This document shows positions 18,278-25,762 of a stretch of DNA of 64,000 nucleotides, one piece after another (position 1 is the stretch's first letter; every line of letters begins with the position of its first letter). Under the pieces are notes generated by a model. That model had not been told where the DNA came from. It searched no databases and saw only the letters and a list, made by a program, of their open reading frames with translations. Location: assembly GCA_041648505.1 (NCBI GenBank), contig JBAZOY010000002.1, forward strand, positions 40,992 through 104,991, in the 5' to 3' direction. A program made the translations under genes and the position numbers. This DNA is from JBAZOY01 sp041648505 (GTDB lineage: Bacteria > Desulfobacterota > Syntrophia > Syntrophales > CG2-30-49-12).

Positions 18278-19827
18278 TATTTTATAATTTTAACCCCCCA
18301 TTTATCATGAAGTAAGCCGTAAATGTCCCGATCCATGTCGAAGTCAATCAGATACAGATCACCTCCGTCTTTTGGCGTTATTTTTATGGCAGGATAGATA
18401 ATGTTGGCTTTTGCCTTCTCAGTATTATCAGGGATTGAAAAAGAGAAATTTTTATAAGTAAAAATGATACCCATGTTATGCAAGGTTTTCTCTATAGCTG
18501 ATCTCTTCGGTTCTTCTTTCCCGATACAGATAATCTCTGTGCCCTGGTTTCTTAAAATATCGGTGAATTGAGGGGGTATTTTCTCGGAATGTATTACTAA
18601 CCGTTTGTCTCCATTTTTTACTACCAGATCGGCTTTAAGGGAAAGATCAAAGCCGTCCTTTGCTATATCAAATATCTTGATATTGGCATTTCTATCCGGT
18701 ATGTAGCCGAGTATCGTAAGGAGGTTCCCAATTAGATCACTATTATTATTCTTACTTATGATGGGTATCTCCGGAATCGTATATACTACATCAGGTCTAA
18801 TATCTACAAAACGTCCATCTATGACTTCAGTAATGATCAGCCCTTCTTTTTCAGCGTATGTTATCAGCGATTTAGGTAGCAGATAAGCCTTATCTGTAAC
18901 AAAAGAAATTCCTTGCAGATAAGGCTTATCATTCTTCCTCTGTAAGGTGTTTTTCGTAATCATCCAGTCAAATAAGAAATGAATTTGGTGGCTTTCCACC
19001 ATGATGAAGGGTTGTAACATTTTATCCATTGTGTATGACTTGGAAACATTGATCATTTGCTGGAGAATGTGGGATATGTCATCACGGCTCGTGGTTTTGA
19101 TCAAGTGGTGATTTTTCCAGCTTGCCTGGATAGTTTTACTGATGAGATTGGGTACACGATTGCTAAAATCAAGCAGGATCACGGTTCCATCGTCAAGTTC
19201 AACTACCGGTATTTGTGAACAATCTATAGTCGCCTGTCCTATCAGGGGAAGGGGGATACAATAATTCCCCGTTGTCATGATAGTTCCATTCATCTGAGTG
19301 ACCACGTGCCTGATAACGGCAAGAACGTTCTCCAAGGGTAGGGCAAGGGCAAGTTTTTCCCCTGTATTCTTCTCTTTCGCGGTGGATATCTCCCCCGTAC
19401 GCACTTTCGTGGAGGATATCTCGGCTGTATTCTCCTCCGTGGAGGATATCTCTCCCGTATTCTCTTCCGTGGAGGATATATCGGCTTTTGAATCTCCGAC
19501 TTCTTCTTGTTGGTCAGTGCCGGGAAGTGTCAGTACCTGTCCCGGGTATATCCTGCTCAAGTTACGGATATGGGGGTTGAGCTGCTCCAAAAGTTTCACT
19601 GCTCTAAAGGCGTCTATTCCCTCTAAATCTAATTGCTTTCGAATAATGTTTACCAGCCAATCCCCTTTTTTAACTACATAGTTTTTTGTTTTCTCTTTAG
19701 GGACGGCAACCTTTTGGAATGTAAGTACTGCCGTACTCCCCTTCGCGAAGAGTAATTGAGAGGGGATAAGAGCCATTACCAGACAAAGGATTACCAAACG
19801 ACAAATCGGTGAATGCCAATTGACCAT
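18274..19827 (-). CDS. LysM-domain exported protein with internal 10-aa repeats
   Basis: 517 aa from the ATG at 19827, chosen because GGGAGG stands 6 nt before it. A signal segment (LVILCLVMALIPSQLLFA) precedes a LysM domain (about residues 45-95, VVKKGDWLVNIIRKQLDLEG...NPHIRNLSRIYPGQVLTLP). A Glu/Ser/Thr linker then carries three to four 10-residue repeats of the type EISSTEENTG. A large C-terminal region (~380 aa) has no family I recognise. LysM binds peptidoglycan, so the product probably sits in the periplasm. The downstream thiouridylase-like gene is coupled by a TTGA overlap, although no shared function is evident. Confidence 0.8.
   Translation of the reverse strand: MVNWHSPICRLVILCLVMALIPSQLLFAKGSTAVLTFQKVAVPKEKTKNYVVKKGDWLVNIIRKQLDLEGIDAFRAVKLLEQLNPHIRNLSRIYPGQVLTLPGTDQQEEVGDSKADISSTEENTGEISSTEENTAEISSTKVRTGEISTAKEKNTGEKLALALPLENVLAVIRHVVTQMNGTIMTTGNYCIPLPLIGQATIDCSQIPVVELDDGTVILLDFSNRVPNLISKTIQASWKNHHLIKTTSRDDISHILQQMINVSKSYTMDKMLQPFIMVESHQIHFLFDWMITKNTLQRKNDKPYLQGISFVTDKAYLLPKSLITYAEKEGLIITEVIDGRFVDIRPDVVYTIPEIPIISKNNNSDLIGNLLTILGYIPDRNANIKIFDIAKDGFDLSLKADLVVKNGDKRLVIHSEKIPPQFTDILRNQGTEIICIGKEEPKRSAIEKTLHNMGIIFTYKNFSFSIPDNTEKAKANIIYPAIKITPKDGGDLYLIDFDMDRDIYGLLHDKWGVKIIKY
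19381..19500. repeat. 30-bp tandem repeat inside LysM gene
   Basis: GGAGGATATC (or GGTGGATATC) recurs at 19381, 19411, 19441 and 19471 on the plus strand, an exact 30-base period. The period is a multiple of three, so copy-number change would keep the frame. Confidence 0.85.
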
Positions 19828-20162
19828 GGGAAACCTCCCGGTAAGTGAAAATGCCCGCTTTTGCAAAATCAAACCACCTGGTAACAGCCTACTTTTTCCG
19901 TTTACCGGCATAAGAATTAAGCACGGCCAATGGATAACTAATAATGAACGATTACGCTGCCTGAAAGTGACTCCTGCCGATGCGAGGTTATGGTACTTAA
20001 TTTACTGAGGAATGTCAAATTGAAAAACATACGTAGGATATGAGTTCTATACATGACTTTTGTAAAGCAATAGTCTGTTGCCGCAATTGCCGGAAATTTC
20101 ATTGTTGCAAGAAAGAACTTAAATAATGTATGATAACTTTGCTTTTCAGAGGGGGTAAAATT
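19828..20162. other. Divergent intergenic region
   Basis: About 335 bases between the LysM gene (minus) and a small gene (plus). It must hold both promoters; I see no clear hexamers, repeats or structures. Confidence 0.35.
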
Positions 20163-20381
20163 ATGGCTGAAATGGATAAACAGGCAGCATTTACAAGAGA
20201 ATTACAGTTACGATTTGAAAAAAAAATAAAAGAAAACGAGATAACAGTAGTGGAATACTGGAAAGAACAATGGGATAAATTGATAACAATGAAACCGGAA
20301 GGGATAGCGGCGCTTCAGATGCAGATGAAAAGGGTTTCCGAGATGATGGCAAACAGGGTCAGGATGCTCAAGAAGGGATAA
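20163..20381 (+). CDS. Small helical protein of unknown function
   Basis: 72 aa, charged and predicted to be nearly all helix (FTRELQLRFEKKIKENEITVV, then ALQMQMKRVSEMMANRVR). Start is the ATG at 20163, directly after AGAGGGGG. It ends one base before the HD-domain gene, so the two are one operon and probably work together. I do not recognise a family. Confidence 0.6.
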   Translation: MAEMDKQAAFTRELQLRFEKKIKENEITVVEYWKEQWDKLITMKPEGIAALQMQMKRVSEMMANRVRMLKKG

Positions 20382-20382
20382 T

Positions 20383-20973
20383 ATGCAGGATATTGTACAT
20401 TTTTTGTTTGAAGTTGGTATGTTGAAGAAAACTCCCCGAACTGGTTTTCAGTTTCTCGGTTCCGGGAGTGAATCGGTAGCCGAACATACCTTAACGACAA
20501 TCTTCATCGGTTATACATTGTGTAAACTGGAAACCGGGATTGATGAACTAAAGACGCTCAAAATGTGCCTTGTCCATGACCTTCCGGAGGCAAGGACAGG
20601 TGATATGAACTATGTGAGTAAAAAGTATGTAACCGTTCATGAAGATAAGGCTGTTAAAGAACTGACCGACACCCTGTTTTTTGGAGATGAGATCAAAACT
20701 GTCATTGATGAATTTAATGAACGAAAAACAAAAGAATCCCTGCTCGCCCATGATGCTGACCAGCTTGCACTGATACTTCAGTTGAAAGAATATAAAGACC
20801 TGGGAAACAGGTACAGCAAACAATGGATTGAATTTGCCATTAAGCGGCTCTGTACGGAAAACGCAAAAAAGATGGCCGATACTATACTGGGGACGGATTC
20901 CTCTGCATGGTGGTTTAAGGATAAAAGTGACTGGTGGGTAAATGGCAATCGAAACAATAATGGGAAGCGATAG
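20383..20973 (+). CDS. HD-domain protein of the YfbR/HDDC2 type (5'-nucleotidase-like)
   Basis: 196 aa. The metal-binding residues are visible: His in ESVAEHTLTT, His-Asp in CLVHDLPEARTGD, and a late Asp in LLAHDADQLALI. This is the pattern of YfbR/HDDC2 deoxynucleoside 5'-monophosphatases. WFKDKSDWWVNGN-type aromatic residues close the chain. It is directly downstream of a 72-aa helical protein, with start and stop almost touching. The exact substrate cannot be read from sequence. Confidence 0.85.
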   Translation: MQDIVHFLFEVGMLKKTPRTGFQFLGSGSESVAEHTLTTIFIGYTLCKLETGIDELKTLKMCLVHDLPEARTGDMNYVSKKYVTVHEDKAVKELTDTLFFGDEIKTVIDEFNERKTKESLLAHDADQLALILQLKEYKDLGNRYSKQWIEFAIKRLCTENAKKMADTILGTDSSAWWFKDKSDWWVNGNRNNNGKR

Positions 20974-21015
20974 TTTTATGAGCCTTATTCACTAACTTTT
21001 CTATAAGGGATAGAA

Positions 21016-21645
21016 ATGCCTACAAAAAAACAGAGAAAAATCAGAGATGTAAAGAGCAGAAAAAAGAAGAAAAGCATGAAGACACTTTTTCTTGTGTTTG
21101 CCATTACGGCACTTTTTGGCTTTCTCATTTTTTTCTTTGTAACTCTTTTTGATTATGTATATCCACCGGTTTCCGGAAAAGGCTCCATAGCCAGGAAAAA
21201 GGAGAAAGAGGCGGTGATTCTTTATTTTTCTGATGCCAACGAGCGCTTCCTTGTCCCGGAAAAGAGATATATTCCCAAGGGGAATAATAACGTTGAAAAG
21301 GCAACGGAACTGACGAAGGCCCTGTTGGAAGGTTCCAAAACGGGGCTGGTAAATACATTTCCTGAAAATGTAGATTTGCAAGACGTTAAGATTGATAATA
21401 AGAGTAAAACGGCTTATATCAGTTTTGGCAGAAACCTTATCAAAAACCATCCAGGTGGAAGCACCAGTGAGGTATCTACCGTATATTCCCTGGCCAATAC
21501 CCTGATATCAAATATCCCGGCTATTAAAAAAGTAAAGATCCTTATAGAGGGGAAGGAAGCAGAAACGTTGAAGGGACATGTCGACCTGAGTGAACCCTTC
21601 ACGATGGATAAGGAATTAATGTTACAGGACTCACAGAAAGGGTAA
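21016..21645 (+). CDS. GerMN-domain membrane-anchored protein
   Basis: 209 aa. A very basic N-terminus (about 25 residues, many Lys/Arg) is followed by one membrane helix (about 25-45) and an external GerMN domain (about 60-205: VILYFSDANERFLVPEKRYIP, ELTKALLEGSK, YSLANTLISN). GerMN was named from spore germination protein GerM but is also common in non-sporulating bacteria, where it may bind the cell envelope. Its stop codon overlaps the open frame of the EF-G gene. Confidence 0.8.
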   Translation: MPTKKQRKIRDVKSRKKKKSMKTLFLVFAITALFGFLIFFFVTLFDYVYPPVSGKGSIARKKEKEAVILYFSDANERFLVPEKRYIPKGNNNVEKATELTKALLEGSKTGLVNTFPENVDLQDVKIDNKSKTAYISFGRNLIKNHPGGSTSEVSTVYSLANTLISNIPAIKKVKILIEGKEAETLKGHVDLSEPFTMDKELMLQDSQKG

Positions 21646-23681
21646 AAAAAGCGAAAACGAAACTTTTCAGAACGAGAAATATAGGGATTGTAGCCCACAT
21701 AGATGCCGGTAAGACCACCGTCACAGAGAGGATTCTGTTCTACACGGGGAAGTCGTACAAGATGGGTGAGGTGCATAACGGCGAGGCTGTTATGGACTGG
21801 ATGCCCCAGGAACAGGAAAGAGGAATAACGATCACCTCGGCCGTAACCACCTGTAGCTGGCAAAACCATGACATCCATATTATTGATACACCCGGTCATG
21901 TTGATTTTACCATAGAAGTTGGGCGTTCTCTCAGAGTGCTGGATGGCGCCGTGGTTGTCTTTTGTGCTGTCGGGGGTGTGGAACCACAGTCGGAAACTGT
22001 CTGGTACCAGGCGGACAAATACGGTGTTCCCAAGGTTGCCTTTATCAACAAGATGGACAGGGTAGGGGCCGATTTTTTCGGAACTATAAATATGATGAAG
22101 GAGCGGTTCAACTCTGTGCCTCTTGCTATACAGATACCTCTCGGTCAGGAGGAGCAATTCCGGGGGGCGGTCGACCTGATCCGGAAGAAGATCGTGACCT
22201 GGGATAACCAAACCCAGGGATTGAATTATGACCTTTCGGATATACCGCCCGATATCCTTCCCTTGTTCAGAGAACACAGGGAACAAATGATGGCAACACT
22301 CGCCGATGTGAACGATGATATTGCAGATAAGTATCTCGAAGGTGTGGATATTTCCGAAGATGAGATTATAAACGCTATCAGAAAAGCCACTCTTTCTCTG
22401 GAAGTAGTACCCGTGATGTGTGGTGCTGCCTTGAGAAATAAAGGGATTCAGCCTGTACTTGATGCTATTGTTCATTTTCTTCCTTCACCGGAAGACGTTT
22501 CAACGATCAAGGGTATCAACCCTTTGACAAAAGATGAGGAAATCCGGCACGGCAACAACAAGGAGCCCCTTGCCGCCCTGGTGTTCAAGATCAGGCAGGA
22601 AGAGGGTGGCAGAAAGCTGGCCTATCTTAGAATATATTCGGGACAGATACATGCCGGAGATGAAGTCTATAATGTAACTACCGGGAAGAAGGAAAAAATT
22701 GCCAGGCTCCTGAAGATGCATGCTAATAAACGTGAGAGGGTTGAACAATGTGAGGCTGGAGAGATTATTGCTGTGATTGGTTTTAAGGAAGCTACCACGG
22801 GAGATACCATCTGTGATGAATCTCACCCGATCCTTCTCGAACCGATAGAATTTTATGAGCCTGTAATCAGTCAGGCGGTTGAGGCCAGGACACCGGCGGA
22901 ACAGGAACGGTTATCCATAGCATTATTCAGGTTGATGGAAGAGGATCCCACGGTTAAGGTAACATATGAAGAACAGACTGCTCAGACCATTGTCGCAGGC
23001 ATGGGGGAACTCCATCTCGAAATCCTGTTTGACCGGCTTGCAAGGGAATTTAATGTCCCCATCAATGTGGGGAAGCCCAGGGTTGTATACAGGGAGACGA
23101 TTCAAAAAAAGGTGAAAGTTGAAGGACGGTTTGAAAAGGAGCTCGGCGAAAAGAAACATTTTGGCCATGTCCGTCTCTCTTTAGAACCTCTGGAAAGGGG
23201 GAAGGGCATCGAAATTGTAAAACAGATAGACGCGAATTTGATCCCCGAAGAATTTCATCCTGCCATAGAAGAGAGCATTCTGGAGTCAAGCCAGGCGGGT
23301 GTTGTAGGAGGATATCCCGTTGTGGATTGCCGGATCAGCATTGTTGGTGGCTCCTTCAGAGAAGGGGAATCCACGATGCTGGGTTACAAGATAGCAGCCT
23401 CCTCGGCCTTCAGAGAGGGATGTCTCCAGGCTGATTCCGTTCTTCTTGAACCGATTATGATGGTTAATATTATCACTCCTGCCGGATTTACGGGAGAGGT
23501 CATCGGAGACCTTAATGCGAGGAAGGGCGAAATACAATCTATAACACCAAAGGGAACTATTACTGAGATCAAAGCGAAAGTACCTCTAAAAGCGATGTTT
23601 GGATACTCTACCGATCTTCGGTCTGCCACTCAGGGCAGGGCCATCTTTACCATGCATTTTTCTGAATATGACCATCGATAA
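21642..23681 (+). CDS. fusA: Elongation factor G (second-type EF-G); start codon unclear
   Basis: About 680 aa. The G1 motif (NIGIVAHIDAGKTT) is at 21678-21719, then RGITITSA, DTPGHVDF and NKMD; EF-G domains II-V follow to the end (GYPVVDCRI, LNARKGEI). EF-G drives translocation on the ribosome or, for some paralogs, ribosome recycling. The first ATG in frame (21762) would remove the P-loop, so translation must begin earlier. Between the stop at 21609 and 21680, however, the frame holds no ATG, GTG or TTG; only ATT (21615) or codons such as GTA (21642) are available. I set 21642 as the approximate start. It overlaps the GerMN gene end. Confidence 0.85.
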   Translation, partial: VKKAKTKLFRTRNIGIVAHIDAGKTTVTERILFYTGKSYKMGEVHNGEAVMDWMPQEQERGITITSAVTTCSWQNHDIHIIDTPGHVDFTIEVGRSLRVLDGAVVVFCAVGGVEPQSETVWYQADKYGVPKVAFINKMDRVGADFFGTINMMKERFNSVPLAIQIPLGQEEQFRGAVDLIRKKIVTWDNQTQGLNYDLSDIPPDILPLFREHREQMMATLADVNDDIADKYLEGVDISEDEIINAIRKATLSLEVVPVMCGAALRNKGIQPVLDAIVHFLPSPEDVSTIKGINPLTKDEEIRHGNNKEPLAALVFKIRQEEGGRKLAYLRIYSGQIHAGDEVYNVTTGKKEKIARLLKMHANKRERVEQCEAGEIIAVIGFKEATTGDTICDESHPILLEPIEFYEPVISQAVEARTPAEQERLSIALFRLMEEDPTVKVTYEEQTAQTIVAGMGELHLEILFDRLAREFNVPINVGKPRVVYRETIQKKVKVEGRFEKELGEKKHFGHVRLSLEPLERGKGIEIVKQIDANLIPEEFHPAIEESILESSQAGVVGGYPVVDCRISIVGGSFREGESTMLGYKIAASSAFREGCLQADSVLLEPIMMVNIITPAGFTGEVIGDLNARKGEIQSITPKGTITEIKAKVPLKAMFGYSTDLRSATQGRAIFTMHFSEYDHR

Positions 23682-23745
23682 AAGTTGCAAGTCGTAAATC
23701 GTAAGTCTTGAAACTTTTATCTTGAAACTTGGAACTCGGATTCCA
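23682..23745. repeat. Short low-complexity spacer
   Basis: The spacer contains near-repeats AAGTCGTAAATCGTAAGTC and CTTGAAACTTTTATCTTGAAAC. It looks like slippage-derived filler rather than a regulatory site. Confidence 0.4.
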
Positions 23746-24942
23746 ATGAGGTCAATGAAAACGCCTTCCCTATCAGAAAGATTCGTAGAAATTACTGGAT
23801 GGTTGTACAGAAAACGAATCTTGCAGATCGGAACCATTACCCTGGGTATTATCTTTTTCAGTTCTACTTGTATTTACTACTTTGAACATTTAAGGACGGG
23901 TTCTAACATTCGTTCCGTCTGGGACGGCATCTGGTGGGCTGTCGTGACGATGGGCACTGTCGGTTACGGCGACAAGTATCCCATAACGCCCGGCGGAAAG
24001 ATCGTCGGCGTGCTATTGATTTTTTCTGGTGTTGGTCTTATGTCTCTATTAACGGCCACTATTGCTTCTGTTTTTGTAGAAAAAAAGATGAAGGAGGAAA
24101 AGGGGTTGGAAACAGTTAGAGAAAGAGACCATATTATTATATGTGGCTGGAATCAGTATACCGAGGACGTTATTCTGGGCATCACCACTTATGGTTCCAT
24201 GGGAGACACATCCATTGTCCTGATAAACGAACTCTCCATTGACGAAATCAATTCTCTTAAACTCAAGTATAGTAGATATAATCTGAGATTCTTGAGGGGC
24301 AGTTATATTCACGAGGATGTGCTCTTAAGAGCCGATATTACCAGAGCGCAATTTGCCTTAATCATGGCGGATATTTCCGGAAACCATCCTAAGGACAGAA
24401 TCGATGAAATAACAACCCTTGCGGCCCTTACCATCAAGTCAATTGCCCCCAAGATCAGAATTGTTGCCGAACTACTGGATAGAGAAAACAAACCGCACCT
24501 CCAACGGGCCAGTGTTGATGAAATTATCATCCGGGGAGAACATGTTGGTTCTCTATTAGCCAGCGCAATAAACTCACCTGGTCTGCCCCAAATATTATCC
24601 GGTATACTATCTCTGGGTGATACCAATAAACTATGGAGGCTCGAAATTCCCCGTCATTTTGTCGGGAGAACATTCAAGGAATTATCGGCACACTATCGTG
24701 TTAAGCATGCGATTCTCCTCGGCCTCCTCAGGGAAAAGAAAGCAATGAAACTGGAAGACCTGCTTTCAGATAACACATCCGTTATTGACGTTTTCATTAA
24801 GGAAAAGATAAAAGAGTCAAAAAGAGACCTTTCTTATAAAAAAGACGAAATGAGAGTTACGATAAACCCCGAGGATGAATATATCATCAGTGGAGAAGAC
24901 TTCGCCGTGGTCCTTTCCAGGATGATACCCCGGAAAATGTAA
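23746..24942 (+). CDS. Ion-channel protein with TrkA-N domain (potassium channel family)
   Basis: 398 aa from the ATG at 23746 (a TTG eight codons upstream is possible). There are two membrane helices with the pore loop between them; the selectivity filter TVGYGD is exact (about residue 72). A cytoplasmic TrkA-N/RCK domain (HIIICGWNQYTEDVIL) and a TrkA-C-like end follow. It resembles MthK/Kch-type channels gated by bound ligands. The next gene, 24 bp on, is a cyclic-nucleotide-binding protein, so ligand control of this channel is plausible, though only by position. Confidence 0.88.
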   Translation: MRSMKTPSLSERFVEITGWLYRKRILQIGTITLGIIFFSSTCIYYFEHLRTGSNIRSVWDGIWWAVVTMGTVGYGDKYPITPGGKIVGVLLIFSGVGLMSLLTATIASVFVEKKMKEEKGLETVRERDHIIICGWNQYTEDVILGITTYGSMGDTSIVLINELSIDEINSLKLKYSRYNLRFLRGSYIHEDVLLRADITRAQFALIMADISGNHPKDRIDEITTLAALTIKSIAPKIRIVAELLDRENKPHLQRASVDEIIIRGEHVGSLLASAINSPGLPQILSGILSLGDTNKLWRLEIPRHFVGRTFKELSAHYRVKHAILLGLLREKKAMKLEDLLSDNTSVIDVFIKEKIKESKRDLSYKKDEMRVTINPEDEYIISGEDFAVVLSRMIPRKM

Positions 24943-24965
24943 CTGTCATCTTGAGGAACTCGTCA

Positions 24966-25466
24966 ATGAACGACCACATACTCTTACAAGAGATAGAACT
25001 TTTTAGAAACATTGCCCCGGAACAGATTAAAAAAGTCCTGAATATTTCGCATACAGTTAAATTCCACGAAAATGAAACCATTATGAGAGAGGGGGATGCC
25101 GGTGATTCCATGTACATCCTCATGGAGGGAACTGTAGAGGTAGTAAAGAGCCTGATGATAAGTGACATGGATGATGAAGACAGGAGCAAGATTTTTACAA
25201 GACTGGATGCCGAACATCATGCCGTATTTGGCGAAATTGCTCTTCTGGAAGAACAGAAAAGGACGGCCACGGTTAAGGCATTGACAAATTGTCTCGTATA
25301 CGAAATTAAAAGGGGTGATTTTTTAAGGCTTGCCGAAAAAGACTGCGAGCTTGGTTACAGGATACTGCTGAATCTGGCCAGGATCATCGGTACAAGGCTG
25401 AGAAAGGCCAATGAAGATACAATTAAGCTCACTACCGCGTTATGCATGATATTGGAGGAAGATTAG
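24966..25466 (+). CDS. Cyclic nucleotide-binding domain protein
   Basis: 166 aa with a single CNB (cAMP/cGMP-binding) domain: FRNIAPEQIKKVLN, MREGDAGDSMYILMEGTVEVV, FGEIALLEEQKRTATVKALT. There is no helix-turn-helix, so it is not a Crp-type regulator but probably a sensor that acts on another protein. The phosphate-binding Arg is present in QKRTATV. It sits 23 bp after the channel gene and is probably co-transcribed. The linker after EGTVEV is longer than usual. Confidence 0.85.
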   Translation: MNDHILLQEIELFRNIAPEQIKKVLNISHTVKFHENETIMREGDAGDSMYILMEGTVEVVKSLMISDMDDEDRSKIFTRLDAEHHAVFGEIALLEEQKRTATVKALTNCLVYEIKRGDFLRLAEKDCELGYRILLNLARIIGTRLRKANEDTIKLTTALCMILEED

Positions 25467-25762
25467 CTGTCATAAGCCGAAGTATTCTTGACAGCAGGTG
25501 TAAAGAAGACCACAAGTCATTACTTCCAGTGGTCGATAGGGAGCATCAAAGACAAGACATGCCAGGCTTCAAATACAAGTGTTGATTCCGAATACTAGGA
25601 GCATTTTGTTGAATGCCGGATGAAATATTGCATATGATTAACTATGGATTATCTACTTATGTAAATTCCGATTGTCTTCATAGAAATGGGCTTCTTGTAT
25701 TTTTAATAGACATGCATCAGCTCAGATGGTAATAATTGCTTATCAAAACAGGAAGATCAATT
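25467..25762. other. Left flank of the defence island
   Basis: A near-300-base gap without a gene. It contains an interrupted inverted repeat, GACCAC-A-AGT...ACT-TCCA-GTGGTC, at about 25509-25535. No attachment site or integrase was seen. It marks the border from moderate-GC neighbours to the GC-rich hsd genes. Confidence 0.35.

Noticed and set aside
19381..19500. CRISPR-like array
   Set aside because: The 30-base units are contiguous, without spacers, and are coding repeats in the LysM gene.
21636..21660. Programmed -1 frameshift joining GerMN and EF-G
   Set aside because: The EF-G frame is -1 relative to GerMN and an A7 run is close, but the GerMN stop comes before the A run and no X-XXY-YYZ heptamer fits the GerMN frame.
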